From: Eukaryota sp. TZLM1-RC
Lineage: Eukaryota > Metamonada: BaSk clade
NCBI GenBank assembly: GCA_040285825.1
Contig: JAUPSS010000009.1
Span: 744,001 to 808,000, forward strand
Direction: 5' to 3'
Length of the DNA: 64,000 nucleotides
Shown here: positions 52,556-63,789 of the stretch, piece by piece
How the letters are laid out: every line of letters begins with the position of its first letter
How positions within the stretch are numbered: the stretch's first letter is position 1
Position numbers and translations under genes: made by a program
The notes under the pieces: generated by a model
Seen by the model: only the letters and a program-made list of their open reading frames with translations
Databases searched by the model: none
Told to the model about the DNA's origin: nothing

Positions 52556-53369
52556 TGAGTAAGAGGAACAATATCAGATTTTTGAGGTAAATTTCAGTAG
52601 ACATATGTGGTAAATACAGAGACTTTGCTCAGAAAAATACCAGAAATACAAGAAATACAGTGCAAAAATACAATAAAGAGACATTGGTGCGTCATATAAA
52701 TACCAGCAATTGGGTAATAAATTCCAACAACAAATGACAAGCCAACTTATACTTTTATTGCGGAATCACCCCCAAAAACTACAAAACAAACAAGCAACTA
52801 TCATACATGAGTGGCTGTGCACTCGCTTAATTGTTTTGAAAAGGCATTCAATTTGTTACAGCAGTTGATCCTTTTCTTTGTGATCTTCTTTCCTGCTTTC
52901 GGAGAAATACATCATTCTACTATATGAAATGACTGAAAATCTATGAAACTACTGACTGGATCTACAAATGTTCTTAATAATAATTAAATCTAAAAATCGA
53001 GAAGTGTTTCTGTTCACAAAAGAGGGGGAGTACCTAAAACAATAACAGTCGGACTGCGAGGACGTTTTGGTGTTGCGTGAAGCTACCATATCCCAGAGGA
53101 TTCTTTGATGTGGTTACCTTCATAGCCAAGCCAATTGGAAGAGTCTGATCATCGGAAAAGGAATCAATATTGACCATTGAAAGACATGAAAAGATAATAC
53201 AAAGATACAGAAAGGGGGAATTGTAAAATACAACAAATACAATGTATTTGTATTTTCCAGGTATGGTCTAAGATCTAATATAGTGCAGTGGCTACGTAAC
53301 TTTCCCTTTCCAGAAAGTGGATCACGTCATCATAGCTCTAAATTCTTGCGTTTAGTTTTTTTTTCGGAT
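52556..53369. other. 5' flank of RAD23, nothing recognised
   Basis: Contains several AAATACAA-type short motifs (52640-52690, 53190-53260) but no gene, RNA or clear repeat. Confidence 0.5.
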
Positions 53370-53835
53370 TTCACCACAAGAGAACTTCTATGAATCTGAC
53401 AAGACGTGATCTGGTTGTTCCCGGCTTAGATGGAAGCTTTACTATTTGAGATGCTCTGTCTGTTGACCCTTGTAATTCTTCGAACGAACTTATCAAGAAT
53501 TCAAATGTCAATCCTCTCCTTGTCCTTGCTGATGAAAAATACAAAATTGCTATCATGGCGAAACCCATTTGTTCTGTCAATGAAACAAATGCTCATGCCC
53601 AGTATTACTTATGTCCCCTTGTTTGTTTCCCTGCTCGTATTTTAAGGTGAGGCTGTTTTGGCTTTCCTTGAGGATTTGAATACAGTTGTAAACAACAGGA
53701 CTGGAAGAATTTCCATTGTGTTTACTTGCAAAACAAATTTTATTTCCTATAATGAAATGGTGAAGTCATTTTCTGATCGACGTTCTTCTGCTGGTAAATT
53801 ATGGTTAATTTCAGATGCAGTCGATATTTGATTGA
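53370..53835 (+). mobile_element. LINE family A (second subfamily) fragment
   Basis: Forward frames give TRRDLVVPGLDGSF, SVDPCNSSNEL and SVNETNAHAQYYLCPL before decay, matching 42150-42420. Both ends are truncated; it is followed directly by another LINE copy of the first subfamily. Confidence 0.75.
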
Positions 53836-53849
53836 GTCATCTTGTGAAC

Positions 53850-54850
53850 CCTATAGAATGTCACCAAAAATTTGGACCAAGTGTTTTCCCCATTCAATTC
53901 AAGAAATTCTAAAATGATCTCTTTTTAATTTGCAGTTCAGCTGTAAAAAACTTCAACAAAAATTGTCAATGATTTTTGTAAGCATGGATTTTGATGTTAG
54001 ACTTAGCCTGGCCAGGAAAAAGAATCCCGCTGTTTCAAATCTTTTACAAGATATGTGATATAGTACATCTTCTGCCTTAGTAACAACAATTCCTCAAGTT
54101 TATGGCATTCACTTAACTGATTCTGCTTGTACTTTTAACATGAGATTTCGTTCCTTTATCTGGCCTGATCATATTCCTCTTAATTTAGTTTGTAAATGTT
54201 CTCGAAAAATGACAATTACTCATCTGTTAAATTGTAAAGATTTTATTACATTTAGAAGCAAGGTTCATGATGCTGTAAAGACCAATTATATTGTATGTGT
54301 AAGTCTCATAGAATTGAAGTTTTTTAGAACCTCTGTTGTCAAGTCTGTTTGATACTGAAGGTGATTTTCATAATTTCTATGAAGGTGATGTCATATTACC
54401 TGGATTGGACGGAACCTGTATATTTTATTGGATGTAATGTCTGTTCAAATATATAAATATGTCTGTCCTTGTGATGCCTCAAATAAAAAGCTTGCTAATT
54501 TTGAAATTCATAATCCACTTTCAAAGGCTGAAATTTCGATAGCAAAAAATACAATGAACCTTTGTCCAAACAGTTTAGCCAACAGAATGTAAAATGTTAT
54601 TTGTATCTATTTGTATTTTCTCTATTTGGTTCACTTGCTTTCACGGCTATACGCTTCTTGGGAGCTTTTGAAATGATTGTAAAGAGAAGAACTAACACAA
54701 ATTTTAACAAAACAGATTTGTGTTTTCTATTTTCAAGGGGTTGTTGAAGATGGTTTTTCATGCTTTGTTTTCTCTTGGATATCGCTATGAGAGAGTTGCA
54801 TCCATTTGTTTAGTTTTGGGAGAGATGGATTATTTAGATGTTGAATTGTA
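53850..54850 (+). mobile_element. LINE family A remnant
   Basis: Forward fragments from CFPHSIQEIL through DVRLSLARKKNPAVSN, MRFRSFIWPDHIP, CKCSRKMTITHLLNC and GDVILPGLDG to the C-terminal LGEMDYLDVEL end near 54848. It parallels the copy at 2.8-3.9 kb on the other strand, with several stops and small deletions. Confidence 0.8.
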
Positions 54851-55315
54851 AGGTTTCTAATGAATGGATATATTTCAAAAAAAGTTGGTATTTTTCCAAC
54901 TCTTTAACAATTTTTTGTTTCGATGTATGAAAGACGGCTTTTGAGAATGTGTGGGCAATAATTGTATAGTTGATGATTTTTCATTCAATATTTTGAAAAT
55001 AGATATTGCATTGAAATTGAAAAGGTATCAGCAACAAGACCAAGAAGCATCATTCATTGTCGTTATACACACTGGTAGAGGACTCAAACAATATAACTGT
55101 TATCAGTAACTGTATCAACAATAATCAAACCCAGCTGACGAGATAATGATATTATATGCAGCTATTGTAAAGAATTGAAATAGATGAACAAATGTATTCA
55201 TTGTTGAATTGTCGATTGTGTGTATTTTACCCATAATGTCAGATGTATTAAGGATTTAAGAGGACCTATAGTACAGTTTAGATGTTTTTAACAATTATTT
55301 TGTCTCAATGACCTT
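54851..55315. other. Intergenic, nothing recognised
   Basis: Starts with LINE 3' flank and then AT-rich sequence with stops in all frames. Confidence 0.5.
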
Positions 55316-55415
55316 GCAGATCAAGATATGGTAAAGAAAGTCTTTGTTCATTGAATTTTGTCCCATTAGTTATGAGTTTATTTCGTTAAGTAAGTTTAAT
55401 AAATATTAATTATGG
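55316..55415 (+). mobile_element. LINE family B 3' tail (5'-truncated copy)
   Basis: Second short tail-only copy: CCCATTAGTTATGAGTTTATT and a following GTTAAGTAAG match the ends of the longer family B copies. It is more diverged than the tail at 2.04 kb. Confidence 0.6.
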
Positions 55416-55659
55416 CACTTTCTTAAAACAATGGTGTGTTATTTGGTCAATACATACTCATGATTACATTTTTTATTGATTTTGTATATATTTAAATTAA
55501 TGAGTTTATAAATTTACAAAGATTATGTTGTAAGAATAGTAAACAAATTAAAAAGTAAACAGATGGATAGTGCAAACTAATAAATCCATTGGTGTAAGTG
55601 TAAGAGTATCGTTTTCGATACGATTAACTTTTGAGATTAATTTTAACTTATTTTCCAAA

Positions 55660-55965
55660 CCACAGTCTAAATGTCAATATCTTCAAAACAAGCTTCCACA
55701 CAATCAAACCTCACAGCAGCATTGTCTTCGTAATGTGCACTGACAGACATCAAAGTTTTCGAAATCATTTTAGGAATTGATTTGAAAATGGTTAAAACAA
55801 TACGATTTAACCACAAGCGACGATCAAAACGCATATTCATTCTTCTTCTTACAAGATATTCAAAATCATCAATAAAATTCATAGCAGTTTCTCAAAGACG
55901 ACCATATAACGATATAGCAAAATACGATAAACTGAGGGGCTCATATGAAGTTCCTAGATTCGTAT
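55660..55965 (-). mobile_element. LINE family C 3' end
   Basis: The reverse frame ends with a C-terminal tail (RFDRRLWLNRIVLTIFKSIPKMISK, split here by a stop-free 71-codon frame) that matches the + copy at 0.95-1.1 kb. Only the C-terminus survives. The 140 bp to the next copy are AT-rich. Confidence 0.75.
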
Positions 55966-56109
55966 ATTGACCAATGATTATTTGTTATTATCACTGGGCA
56001 ACTCTTTAAAATCCATTATCAAGGCAGGTTTGATAAATGAAGAAAGATTTATGTATTCTGCATCATTGTTATTTTTAAAACTGGAATATTTATTGGGATA
56101 AAAAAAATC

Positions 56110-57830
56110 TATCTAGAATTCAATATCCTCCAAACGAGCGTCACTATTACTGAACGTACTCACAGCATTACGTTCATATTCTACACCAATAGCTAAAAGT
56201 ACCTTTGAAATCATTGTTGGAATAGACTTGAAAATGCAAACAACAATTCTATTTAACCAGAAAGTGGAATTCATTGTTTTACCAGACCTATTCAGTAACA
56301 CTTTTTGGAATTTTCAAAAAAGTGCAACCCTGAAGGTCCAATATTGCCAAAAAGAGAAATTGCAAACGGCACAAACTGATATTTCACATGTTCCACTCTA
56401 TCTAACTGTGCCAACGGTTCTTCATATTTTTTTATCTTCTTATTTTCGGCGTTAGATAACGGCGAATCAGCGGAATACACTAAACGAGCAGCAGAATTTT
56501 GGCAAACATCAACTGAGACAACATCTACAACATTGAGAACACCATCGATCCCTGGAGCTACTAAATCTGCCCTTCTTTTACTAAAGGAATCATCAGTTTG
56601 ATCTGAAGACAGCTTACGTACTAATGGCTCAATAAATGCCTCTATATTGAAACTTTTGCACATGGCATATAATTGATCACGAACTGAGTCATGAACAATT
56701 GAGCGATAAGTTATAAAATACTTACAGTTTAAAATATGGGAAAGCGTAACAACACTCTTGCAGCGACAAATTAAATCATTTGGTAATGTCCAAGGGCATT
56801 GAAAACATCTCATTCTCATTGCAGTACTCCATTGGTGATCATTAAGTAGAAGGCCATAAATGTTGGGAATTTGGGAGATTAGGCAACTTGAGCAACTGTC
56901 TTCAAGATCAATCAAATAGTTTGCAAAAACGGGATTTTTTTTCTTTAGCCAAGCTAAGACGTACAATATAATCCAAGTTTTCTAAAACTTTCAAGATTGT
57001 TTTCTGCAATTTTGCAAAAGTCAGTGGTAAGGAGAGCAAGCTTCTTGGAGGAAGTTCCACAATATCAGAGGGGAAACATTTAGACCAAATATTGGGTGAA
57101 AGAGTTTCAATTTCCTGTTGCAAAGAAATAAGATAAGAGCTGTCACAATTTTCAATGAGATCAATTTTTTCAGGAAAACGATTCACAAATTCATAAATAA
57201 AATTTTTACCACCTCCAATAAAGGCAGCTTTACAAAAGTAGCTTGATTTATGAAAATTAATGCCACCAAAAGTTGTACCACAGAAAATGTGGCTTCGTAA
57301 CTGAGATGCATCAATTTCCAATAATTTTGCTAAAAAACTGGTTCTTTGTTCATTAGAAATTCGACAAAACTCCAAAGAAATTGATGGTGATGTTGATCTC
57401 AAAATATGAGTAAATTTTCCAGAATAACAAATTTTTAGGAAAAAGAATTTCAAATGTGTCTCAATATGTAAATATTGTATTGATTCTAATTCATTTCCAA
57501 ATTGAGTCAACAGAGTCGAAAGTTGGCCTTTAACTTCATCAATATTTCCGAGATAACAACCCAAAACACGAAAACCAGACTGATCATAATTGATAAAGGG
57601 GACATTGACATCATTAATGAAAAAATCAATTGGTTCATGGCCAATAATCAAACATTTGGAGATATTCAATGAGAGACAAATATCTTCATAACGCTGTTGA
57701 ATAAAAGTTGCTATTTTTTTGAGAATTGTAATAGGAGCAATTACAGAAATGTCATCCATATATGGTACAATATCTAATAGTATCATTGTGGAGAATTTTG
57801 TTTCTTTTAAATCATTTTTTGGAAAAGCCC
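56110..57830 (-). mobile_element. LINE family C, 5'-truncated at the reverse transcriptase
   Basis: Reverse frames 57837-56908, 56966-56292 and 56301-56113 encode an intact VPYMDDISV box, the thumb (GGINFHKSSYFCKAAFIGGGKNFIYEF), the zinc-binding CRCKSVVTLSHILNC segment, the endonuclease core RRADLVAPGIDG..VVDVV..KKIKKYEEP and the SIPTMISK tail. Frameshifts occur near 56940 (a T/A run) and 56300. The 5' truncation falls just before the YMDD box, and the next gene's ATG (57839) lies almost at this junction. Confidence 0.85.
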
Positions 57831-57838
57831 CTATCACA

Positions 57839-60280
57839 ATGACATCTCCAGTATTACAGAAGAAGCCTCATATAGAAGAAAGTTCCCATGATGTCAGCCC
57901 TTTGCATTTGTTTCAATCATGTACACTGAATAATATGTTGAAGGTTATATTGGACCCTGGTGAAGATCGTCGAATGCATGGTGATAGGAAATCTATAATC
58001 CTCAATATTGTTAAAGAGTCCCCTCTATCTCATGATGCTCACTCGCTTATGTCGCAATGTAAATCCATTCAACGAGATTCTGCTAATGAAAACCTGTTCC
58101 ACTTTTTACAGGATGGACACTGTTTGGTCACCCTTGATATTCGTCAAACGCGTCCTCTCTCACCAACTCCTGAAGCACAATCATTACCACCCTACGGGAC
58201 TGATCCTCTTCTCAATATGATCTATCAATGTTCAGATGGTGACCCTCGAAGCAAGCTTTCGAGTACACTTCATCATTACCTAGACAACTTTAAGATGTTA
58301 TTGAACAATTATCATTCTCCGGTACTCCCTATCGTCAACTCTACTGGTCTTGGGAAAACGCGCTTAATGTTGGAATGTGTAAGACTTTTCATCATCCCAA
58401 CACTGGAATATCATACTTTTCATTTCCTAGATTAGAAAAAAATAGAAACAACTCTGAAAATGTCTGTTACACTTGGCCACCCACTGTGAAATTATCGGAA
58501 ATTTTTCAGGATTCTATTCCTTCAGATGAATCTTATAGCCTAGAACAACGTATTGCTGTTGTGGTCATTTATCTTGAGTGTCTTATTGTTGAAATCTTGC
58601 AAGAATCTCCGCTGGACACTATTTCATTAAACACTGCTGATGTTTGGATGAAGTATTCAAAGAGCATTAATTCTAGTACATCTTCCAGGTTTCTTTCCTT
58701 TATGAAATCGTGCAAGCAACCTTTTGAGAACGAGGATCATGTTCAGTTTGTAGAATCTCTTATTCAAGACTTGCCAATGGATAAGTATGTGGTATGTCTT
58801 GATGAAGTTGGAACTTTATTGTTCAGTTCTTCGTTTACTTCACACATTCAACTTGGTCCTCAATGGAATTTATATCGTTGCCTGCGATATGCTATTCGTA
58901 ATCTAGCTACCTTAAAATTAGTTATGGCTTTAGTATCTGGCACTCATATGTCGCTTAAAGGATTTGTTTCGGATACTATCAATGTTTCGTCCTTTCGTCC
59001 TCCAAAGCCTCCTTTGTATTTACTTGTACCAATTTTCTAGGCTAACACAATTCCACCTTTTATGACCGTTTTTACTGCCTTGGATCCCTCCATGTACTCT
59101 GAACGTCATTCACCTGATACACCCATAGCCCCTCTTCTCACTAAATCAGATTGCACAACTGCTCGTCCTATCTGGACAGCCTATGCTGCAGCTAACTGAT
59201 TTTTGAATTTTTTACCGGCCATTCGGGGTAAAGTAGCTAACGCTATGAAATGTTTCAAATTAGGAGCATCTACTGGAGCTTTTTGTACTCTTGTTGCCAA
59301 TTGTGGTTTGGTTTCTCACAATGTTATTTGTGAAGTTGTTGAAAATAGCTTTCATGTACTTGAGGGGGTGAACTTACCTGAGAATGTTGCTCAGTCACTT
59401 CCTTTTCTTTACAAGTGCCGTCCACTAAAAGATCCTCTCGTTATGAGCTTTTTATGGTCTTATCTGGAAACTGACGAACAATTCAACAGAGCTGCCAAGA
59501 ACGTTTTGGTGTCATTCCTACCTGTTCCCATCAGCGCCAGCTCTCTTGGTTTGTTGATGGAGTCATTTGCTTGCCTCATGTTGATGTTTCATCTTCAACA
59601 TTGCAAAAAATCTCAAAACATTGCTTCAGATGTTCCTTTTCTAACTTTAACATCCCTCGAATCGTTTCTCAGTTGCAAAATGCGGGAGGTTGGGGTATTT
59701 GAATTCCGACAACTTGGGACTTGCAATAAACCTTCTATGCCGTCTTATTGTGATGTCCAATCACAAGTTGAATTTCCCTTCAACCAATGGCGTTTGTCAG
59801 CCACCCAGTTAGAGGTTTTGACAGAAAAAGGTGAATTTAAGGACTATGCTGTGTTATTCTCGATTGTGGACAGCCTTTAAGGAACGCACTCTACTTCTTA
59901 TGCCCGTCAACAATCCTGGTATAGATGCAATTTTACCAATGGTCCATCAATCCGTTCTTGAAGAAACGGATCCCAATAGTTTTGTTCAAAGTCTTATAAA
60001 TAGCAAAAGTGCAGCAAATGTGATTGGTATTGTCAGAATTCAAGTGAAAGCAACAAAAGGACTTGCTTTCAATACGACCGTTTCCAACCTGTTTGCTCCT
60101 GACCTTCACGGAGTTGTTTCATTAGGTTTGGTTATGTCACTTCGAACAGCGACTGTTCCCAAGACCAAGCTTGATTATTTACCATTGACAGGAAATCGGA
60201 ACAAAGTTTGCTATTGTTGTCCTGACACCCTAAGATTTTCTGATATTTCTCAATTGTTATCTGTTCTCTCAGATCTTTAA
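57839..60280 (+). pseudogene. CRN-like NTPase plus nuclease-like gene, broken
   Basis: The pieces belong to one gene. An N-terminal region (57839-58330) leads to a P-loop, STGLGKTR (about 58345). A Walker B-like VVCLDEVGTLL (about 58795) and LVSGTHMSL follow, then a long helical part. The last part has PGIDAILP and, about 40 residues later, IVRIQVKAT, which resemble the D..QxK core of restriction-endonuclease-like folds. This NTPase-then-nuclease layout recalls Crinkler (CRN) proteins of oomycetes, chytrids and some protists. Breaks as read: a frameshift near 58370, TAG at 59038, TGA at 59197 and a frameshift near 59860. The first might be hidden by an unusual intron and the TAG lies at the end of a possible 15-nt intron, but the TGA and the last frameshift have no such excuse. 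A LINE ends directly upstream, so the true 5' end may be lost. The assignment is by motif order only. Confidence 0.6.
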
Positions 60281-60870
60281 TTTACGTCGATAATTTTGTC
60301 AAGACGGGTTCAATTAGAGTTTAGCTTAAACTCAGTCTCATATGATTTTAAGTCCTTCATTATTTCAGATCTGTGATCCGTAAGCTCATCAATTTTATAC
60401 CCAATGACCTTTGTCAACTTTTGTATTTATAAGTTTTAGTTACATGATCCATATACACTACCAGTATAACACCATCAGCGTGAATGTTGATTATTTGACA
60501 TTGCTGATGCAATAGGAAACACAATATTCAAAGTTCAGCAAATAATCTAATCCATCACTTTTTTTAAGTTCTGGATAAGTAAGCTAAGGACTTGGAACAT
60601 TTTGAAGGTTGATAAAAGCAGATTATTTGTCGAAACAGTGATGGATATCATAGAAATCTATGCAAAATGTCGATTGAATGGGGTATTCCTTTAAATACAC
60701 AGTTCATTGAACTTCTAAACCTACCTTGAAACACAATTAGCGATCAATTCATCAAAATGTATGATGTTTGAATAAAAACAATTTGTTAATATTGTAAATT
60801 TTTGCAAAATCAATATTTAATCAAATTTTGCGTTTTTTGGTTTGAACTCTTGATTTTTCCTTAAAATAAA
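60281..60870. other. Intergenic, nothing recognised
   Basis: AT-rich 3' flank of the CRN-like gene; stops in all frames. Confidence 0.5.
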
Positions 60871-60879
60871 ATCAGAAAA

Positions 60880-61630
60880 TGTGGAAAAGCTGGTTTAAAC
60901 AAGGTGCAAATTCATCTGCTCGATTGCAAAAATTTCTTTCTAGACTGTTTAAACTTAAATATTTATCCAATTTAATATTATCACAGAAAGAGAATGGGTT
61001 TAAGAGGGGTGCTTGAGCTGTATTTTTAAATTGAAAAGTTAAATATATATGCCTCAATTTGGGAGCTGTAACATCTGATGATTGGTGTATATGAAACATA
61101 TATTCACAATGTTTATTACCTCTTGTGCCACGGCCACCTCGGCCCCTAGATCTACTTTGGCCTCCATGAATATTCTTAAAACTATCGAAACTACCTCGGA
61201 ATTGTCTATTTCGGCCTCTTATTCGGTATCTGTTGGTAGAAACTCTACGGAATCCGTTGGTTCCTGATTCTCACTCTCTTTTTTTAATAGAGTGGCGAGG
61301 AGCGCTTCTCATTCAAGGCTTATGACAGGAGGTTTGTCCTGTGTAAAATTGGTCGTAGCCAGGGCTGTAGTAGCCGTTGAGTGGGCGTCTCGATTGGGAA
61401 GGGTTACCTCCAATGAGTTAGATTTGGAGTGGTGTTTTACGTGGAGCGACACGAAAAACACCGCTCGTTTGCGTGATAGTGGGGTGTTGACCCGAACTGA
61501 ATTGAATAGAAGTGAAATCGGCTTCACCTGAACTCGTTTGAGGAGGAATGAGGTGTAAAACACCTGAACTCTTCTCATGGGGAGTGGAGTGGGTTACAGT
61601 GGAACTCGCATCTTCATGTAGAATATTCAT
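60880..61630 (-). pseudogene. Gag-like remnant of the relict LTR element
   Basis: The first part (61630-61418) is a Ser/Thr/His-rich frame, MNILHEDASSTVTHSTPHEK at its start, then frameshifted pieces to about 61310. Downstream (61255-60875) an Arg/Gly-rich frame with SRGRGGRGTRGNK (RGG-type, RNA-binding in character) is open without an ATG, and an alternative acidic frame overlaps it. I cannot decide which was translated. No zinc knuckle is visible. The region 61280-61630 is clearly richer in G+C than its surroundings. Confidence 0.4.
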
Positions 61631-61749
61631 GGCATTTGAAATTATGTAAAGATGAGGGTTAAATAGGTCTCCACTGAAAGATGTCTGACATACCCCAGAC
61701 TTCTTTTTGCTGTTTGCTGTTTGGTGTGCCTGTGACGCACAATAATTAT

Positions 61750-61855
61750 TGTTGCCGATAGGGATAATGCTGGTTGTAGGTGGATTAAGATAAAGATAGT
61801 TTTATTTAATGTTATTCTATATATATTTAAGGTACTCACAAGTGAGATACCTACA
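61750..61855 (-). repeat. LTR of the relict element (about 106 bp)
   Basis: Starts TGTAGGTATCTC and ends GGCAACA, with a TATATATA box and an AATAAAAC signal inside. Most of its body differs from the 141-bp array LTR; only the last 15 bp or so and the following leader are alike. Confidence 0.55.
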
Positions 61856-61861
61856 CTGAAA

Positions 61862-62162
61862 TTAATTAATAAATGTTAAATGCAACAAGTTTGTTAGTTT
61901 TGTAGCTTTCAAGAATCCGCTTAAGTGTCCTAAAATTAATTTAGCCAAACATAGTGGTAGAAAGTTGAAACTTCCAATGTTTGACCTGTTCAATGGATAA
62001 AAGCATTGTTCTTTTCCAAATAAGGAACAAAATACAGTTTCATTGTTGATATTACAATAATTTACCAACAAAAGATTGAAAAGGATGGCATATAATCTTG
62101 AATGTATTACACTTACAAATGGTCAACCTCCAACTAACCGCATTTTCTCTAAAAGAACTTGC
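61862..62162. other. Intergenic, nothing recognised
   Basis: A 69-codon reverse frame (61862-62071) shows no domain and is probably chance. The rest is the 3' flank of the modular gene. Confidence 0.5.
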
Positions 62163-63763
62163 TCAGATAATGTGTATCTGATCCACCATTAAACGACAAG
62201 CTTTCTTGTAGTTGAACACATCATTATCTCTGGTTATTGACCTGGGGTAACGCAAGGAACCATGCAAAACATACTGATGGTTTGAGAAACGAATCGTATC
62301 AGCAGGGTCTTTTTCCCAATTAACAAAGAGCTCATGATTGAATTGATCCGCCAAACACCATTGAACATCATAAGCAAATCCTTGGTCACCTACTTCAACC
62401 ACAGTGCATTTTTGATCATTGACTACTTTGACGGTGACAATATCATCATATCTGGGATCAGAGAGGGCTAGTTTGAGCTTCATGATGTTTAAAAGCTTAT
62501 CATCAGTGACTTGCACACATTCATGGTCACGCATCGATTCATCTTGTAGAAACGCAACATCAAAGAAACCATCATACCATACTTTAGATCCACCAGTTTC
62601 ATAATAAAACAGGTCATCTTCAAGATCATATGCCTGCACTCCCTTGATGTCCTTGGTCACATACTCGAAATCTTGAATCGCTATGGGATGTATTGCTTCG
62701 ACGAGATGAGTACAGCTTTTGTCAAAATCAAAGATGGGGTCATTGGTGGCTAGCTGTCTGGAATTAGAGACAAAGATCAACATACTTGTGATCAGTGTAG
62801 GTACGAGACTCCCAACTTCCATCGTCTATTAGCACACGCCACTCAAGGACAAACTGATTACAAACATACCATTCAGATTCAAAGCTAAGGACTCTAGACT
62901 CTAGACCAATCATTCCACTGTCCTTGTAAAGAAAGCAATTCATATCGTTGTAGTTTGTTACACCAGCTGGCACAGTGTTGGAAGGAGGAATCATTAAATC
63001 GAACGTAGTGTACATTGAAATAAATTCATCCTCATTTGGATCAAGAGCGTGCTTGTGACAAGGACCAAAATTATCCTGGTACACTTCATAAAGGTTTTCT
63101 GGGTCAAACCAGATTGTAAAGAAATTACTTTGATGTGTTGCCTTGAGAAAGTAGTGACCATTAGCATGATCGAACGCAATAAGCATCAGTTGAACAGAAT
63201 CACCATCACCAAAACGATGCTCATAACGAACGCTAGCTTGCTGGTGAGGTGGGCTTGCGATGTCTCGACACTGCCTATTGAAATCCAAGAGTGGATCATC
63301 AGCCTTGATCTTTCTATGATTACTATAAAATCTAAACAAACTTGTGGTTTCTATATCTGAAAGATTCCCAGCTACCGTTAGAGTAAAAAATTGTTAATTG
63401 TTGGACGAAACGATCATGAATGCAGTGTTCCAGTGTCACAGTGTCATTTCCAACAGCTCTTGTTGATCGGAAGAGAACACATTCAACGTCACCAACTGTC
63501 TTGGAGCCCACTTTTTCGGCATCATTTTCAGGAATAGCAAAAACCACAGCAGCACCGAGTTCCTGAAAGAGAAAAGACGTTTCAAGGCGAAGACAATAGT
63601 CTGAGACTGAACTATCACCCTTCAGGAGAGCATTTTCCTCTTCACTGTACCAGAGCTTTACATTGTTCACAGTTCGATAGTAAGTTCTCTTTTCACTGTC
63701 AAAGGCCACAGTTGCTGTAACGGTTTTATCACCAAATGATACATCGTACTCAAATTGAACCAT
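62163..63763 (-). CDS. Modular protein of repeated ~160-175-aa domains, 5'-truncated
   Basis: Family not recognised. Reverse-strand exons: 63763-63342 (partial module 1), 63313-62786 (module 2, 175 codons), 62757-62275 (module 3, 160 codons) and 62241-62163 (the first 25 residues of a fourth module, then TGA). All three introns are phase 2, with GT..AG ends and lengths 28, 28 and 33 nt, and each splits the codon after an N/D-H-K/Q motif. Modules share an opening D-P-x-x-D-F-x-x-x-C, a middle W-F/Y-D segment, a D-x-x-C segment and a closing G-S-W-E-S..Y-x-x-H-K. The layout of strands and Cys vaguely recalls LolA-like lipid-binding domains of animal and protist proteins; this is a weak impression. 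No signal peptide is seen because the start is missing: module 1 lacks its opening and abuts an integrase fragment. The ATG at 63763 is only the first in the surviving frame. Confidence 0.65.
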
Positions 63764-63789
63764 CTGGTTTGAGTATTGACCACACTCAA

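Larger units (their letters stand above)
60880..61855 (-). mobile_element. Relict LTR retrotransposon, 5' part, related to the array family
   Basis: On the reverse strand an LTR-like segment (61855-61750) is followed by a leader and then broken gag-like frames (61630-60880). The string around the LTR end, CCTATCGGCAACA then ATAATTATTG, parallels CCTAACGGCATCA then ATAATTATTG of the array, so both LTR border and leader are related. No second LTR, protease or polymerase was found downstream, so the element is truncated. Confidence 0.6.

Noticed and set aside
59026-59040. Annotating a 15-nt intron in the CRN-like gene as certain
   Set aside because: Other breaks in the same gene cannot be spliced away, so nonsense mutation in a pseudogene is the simpler explanation.
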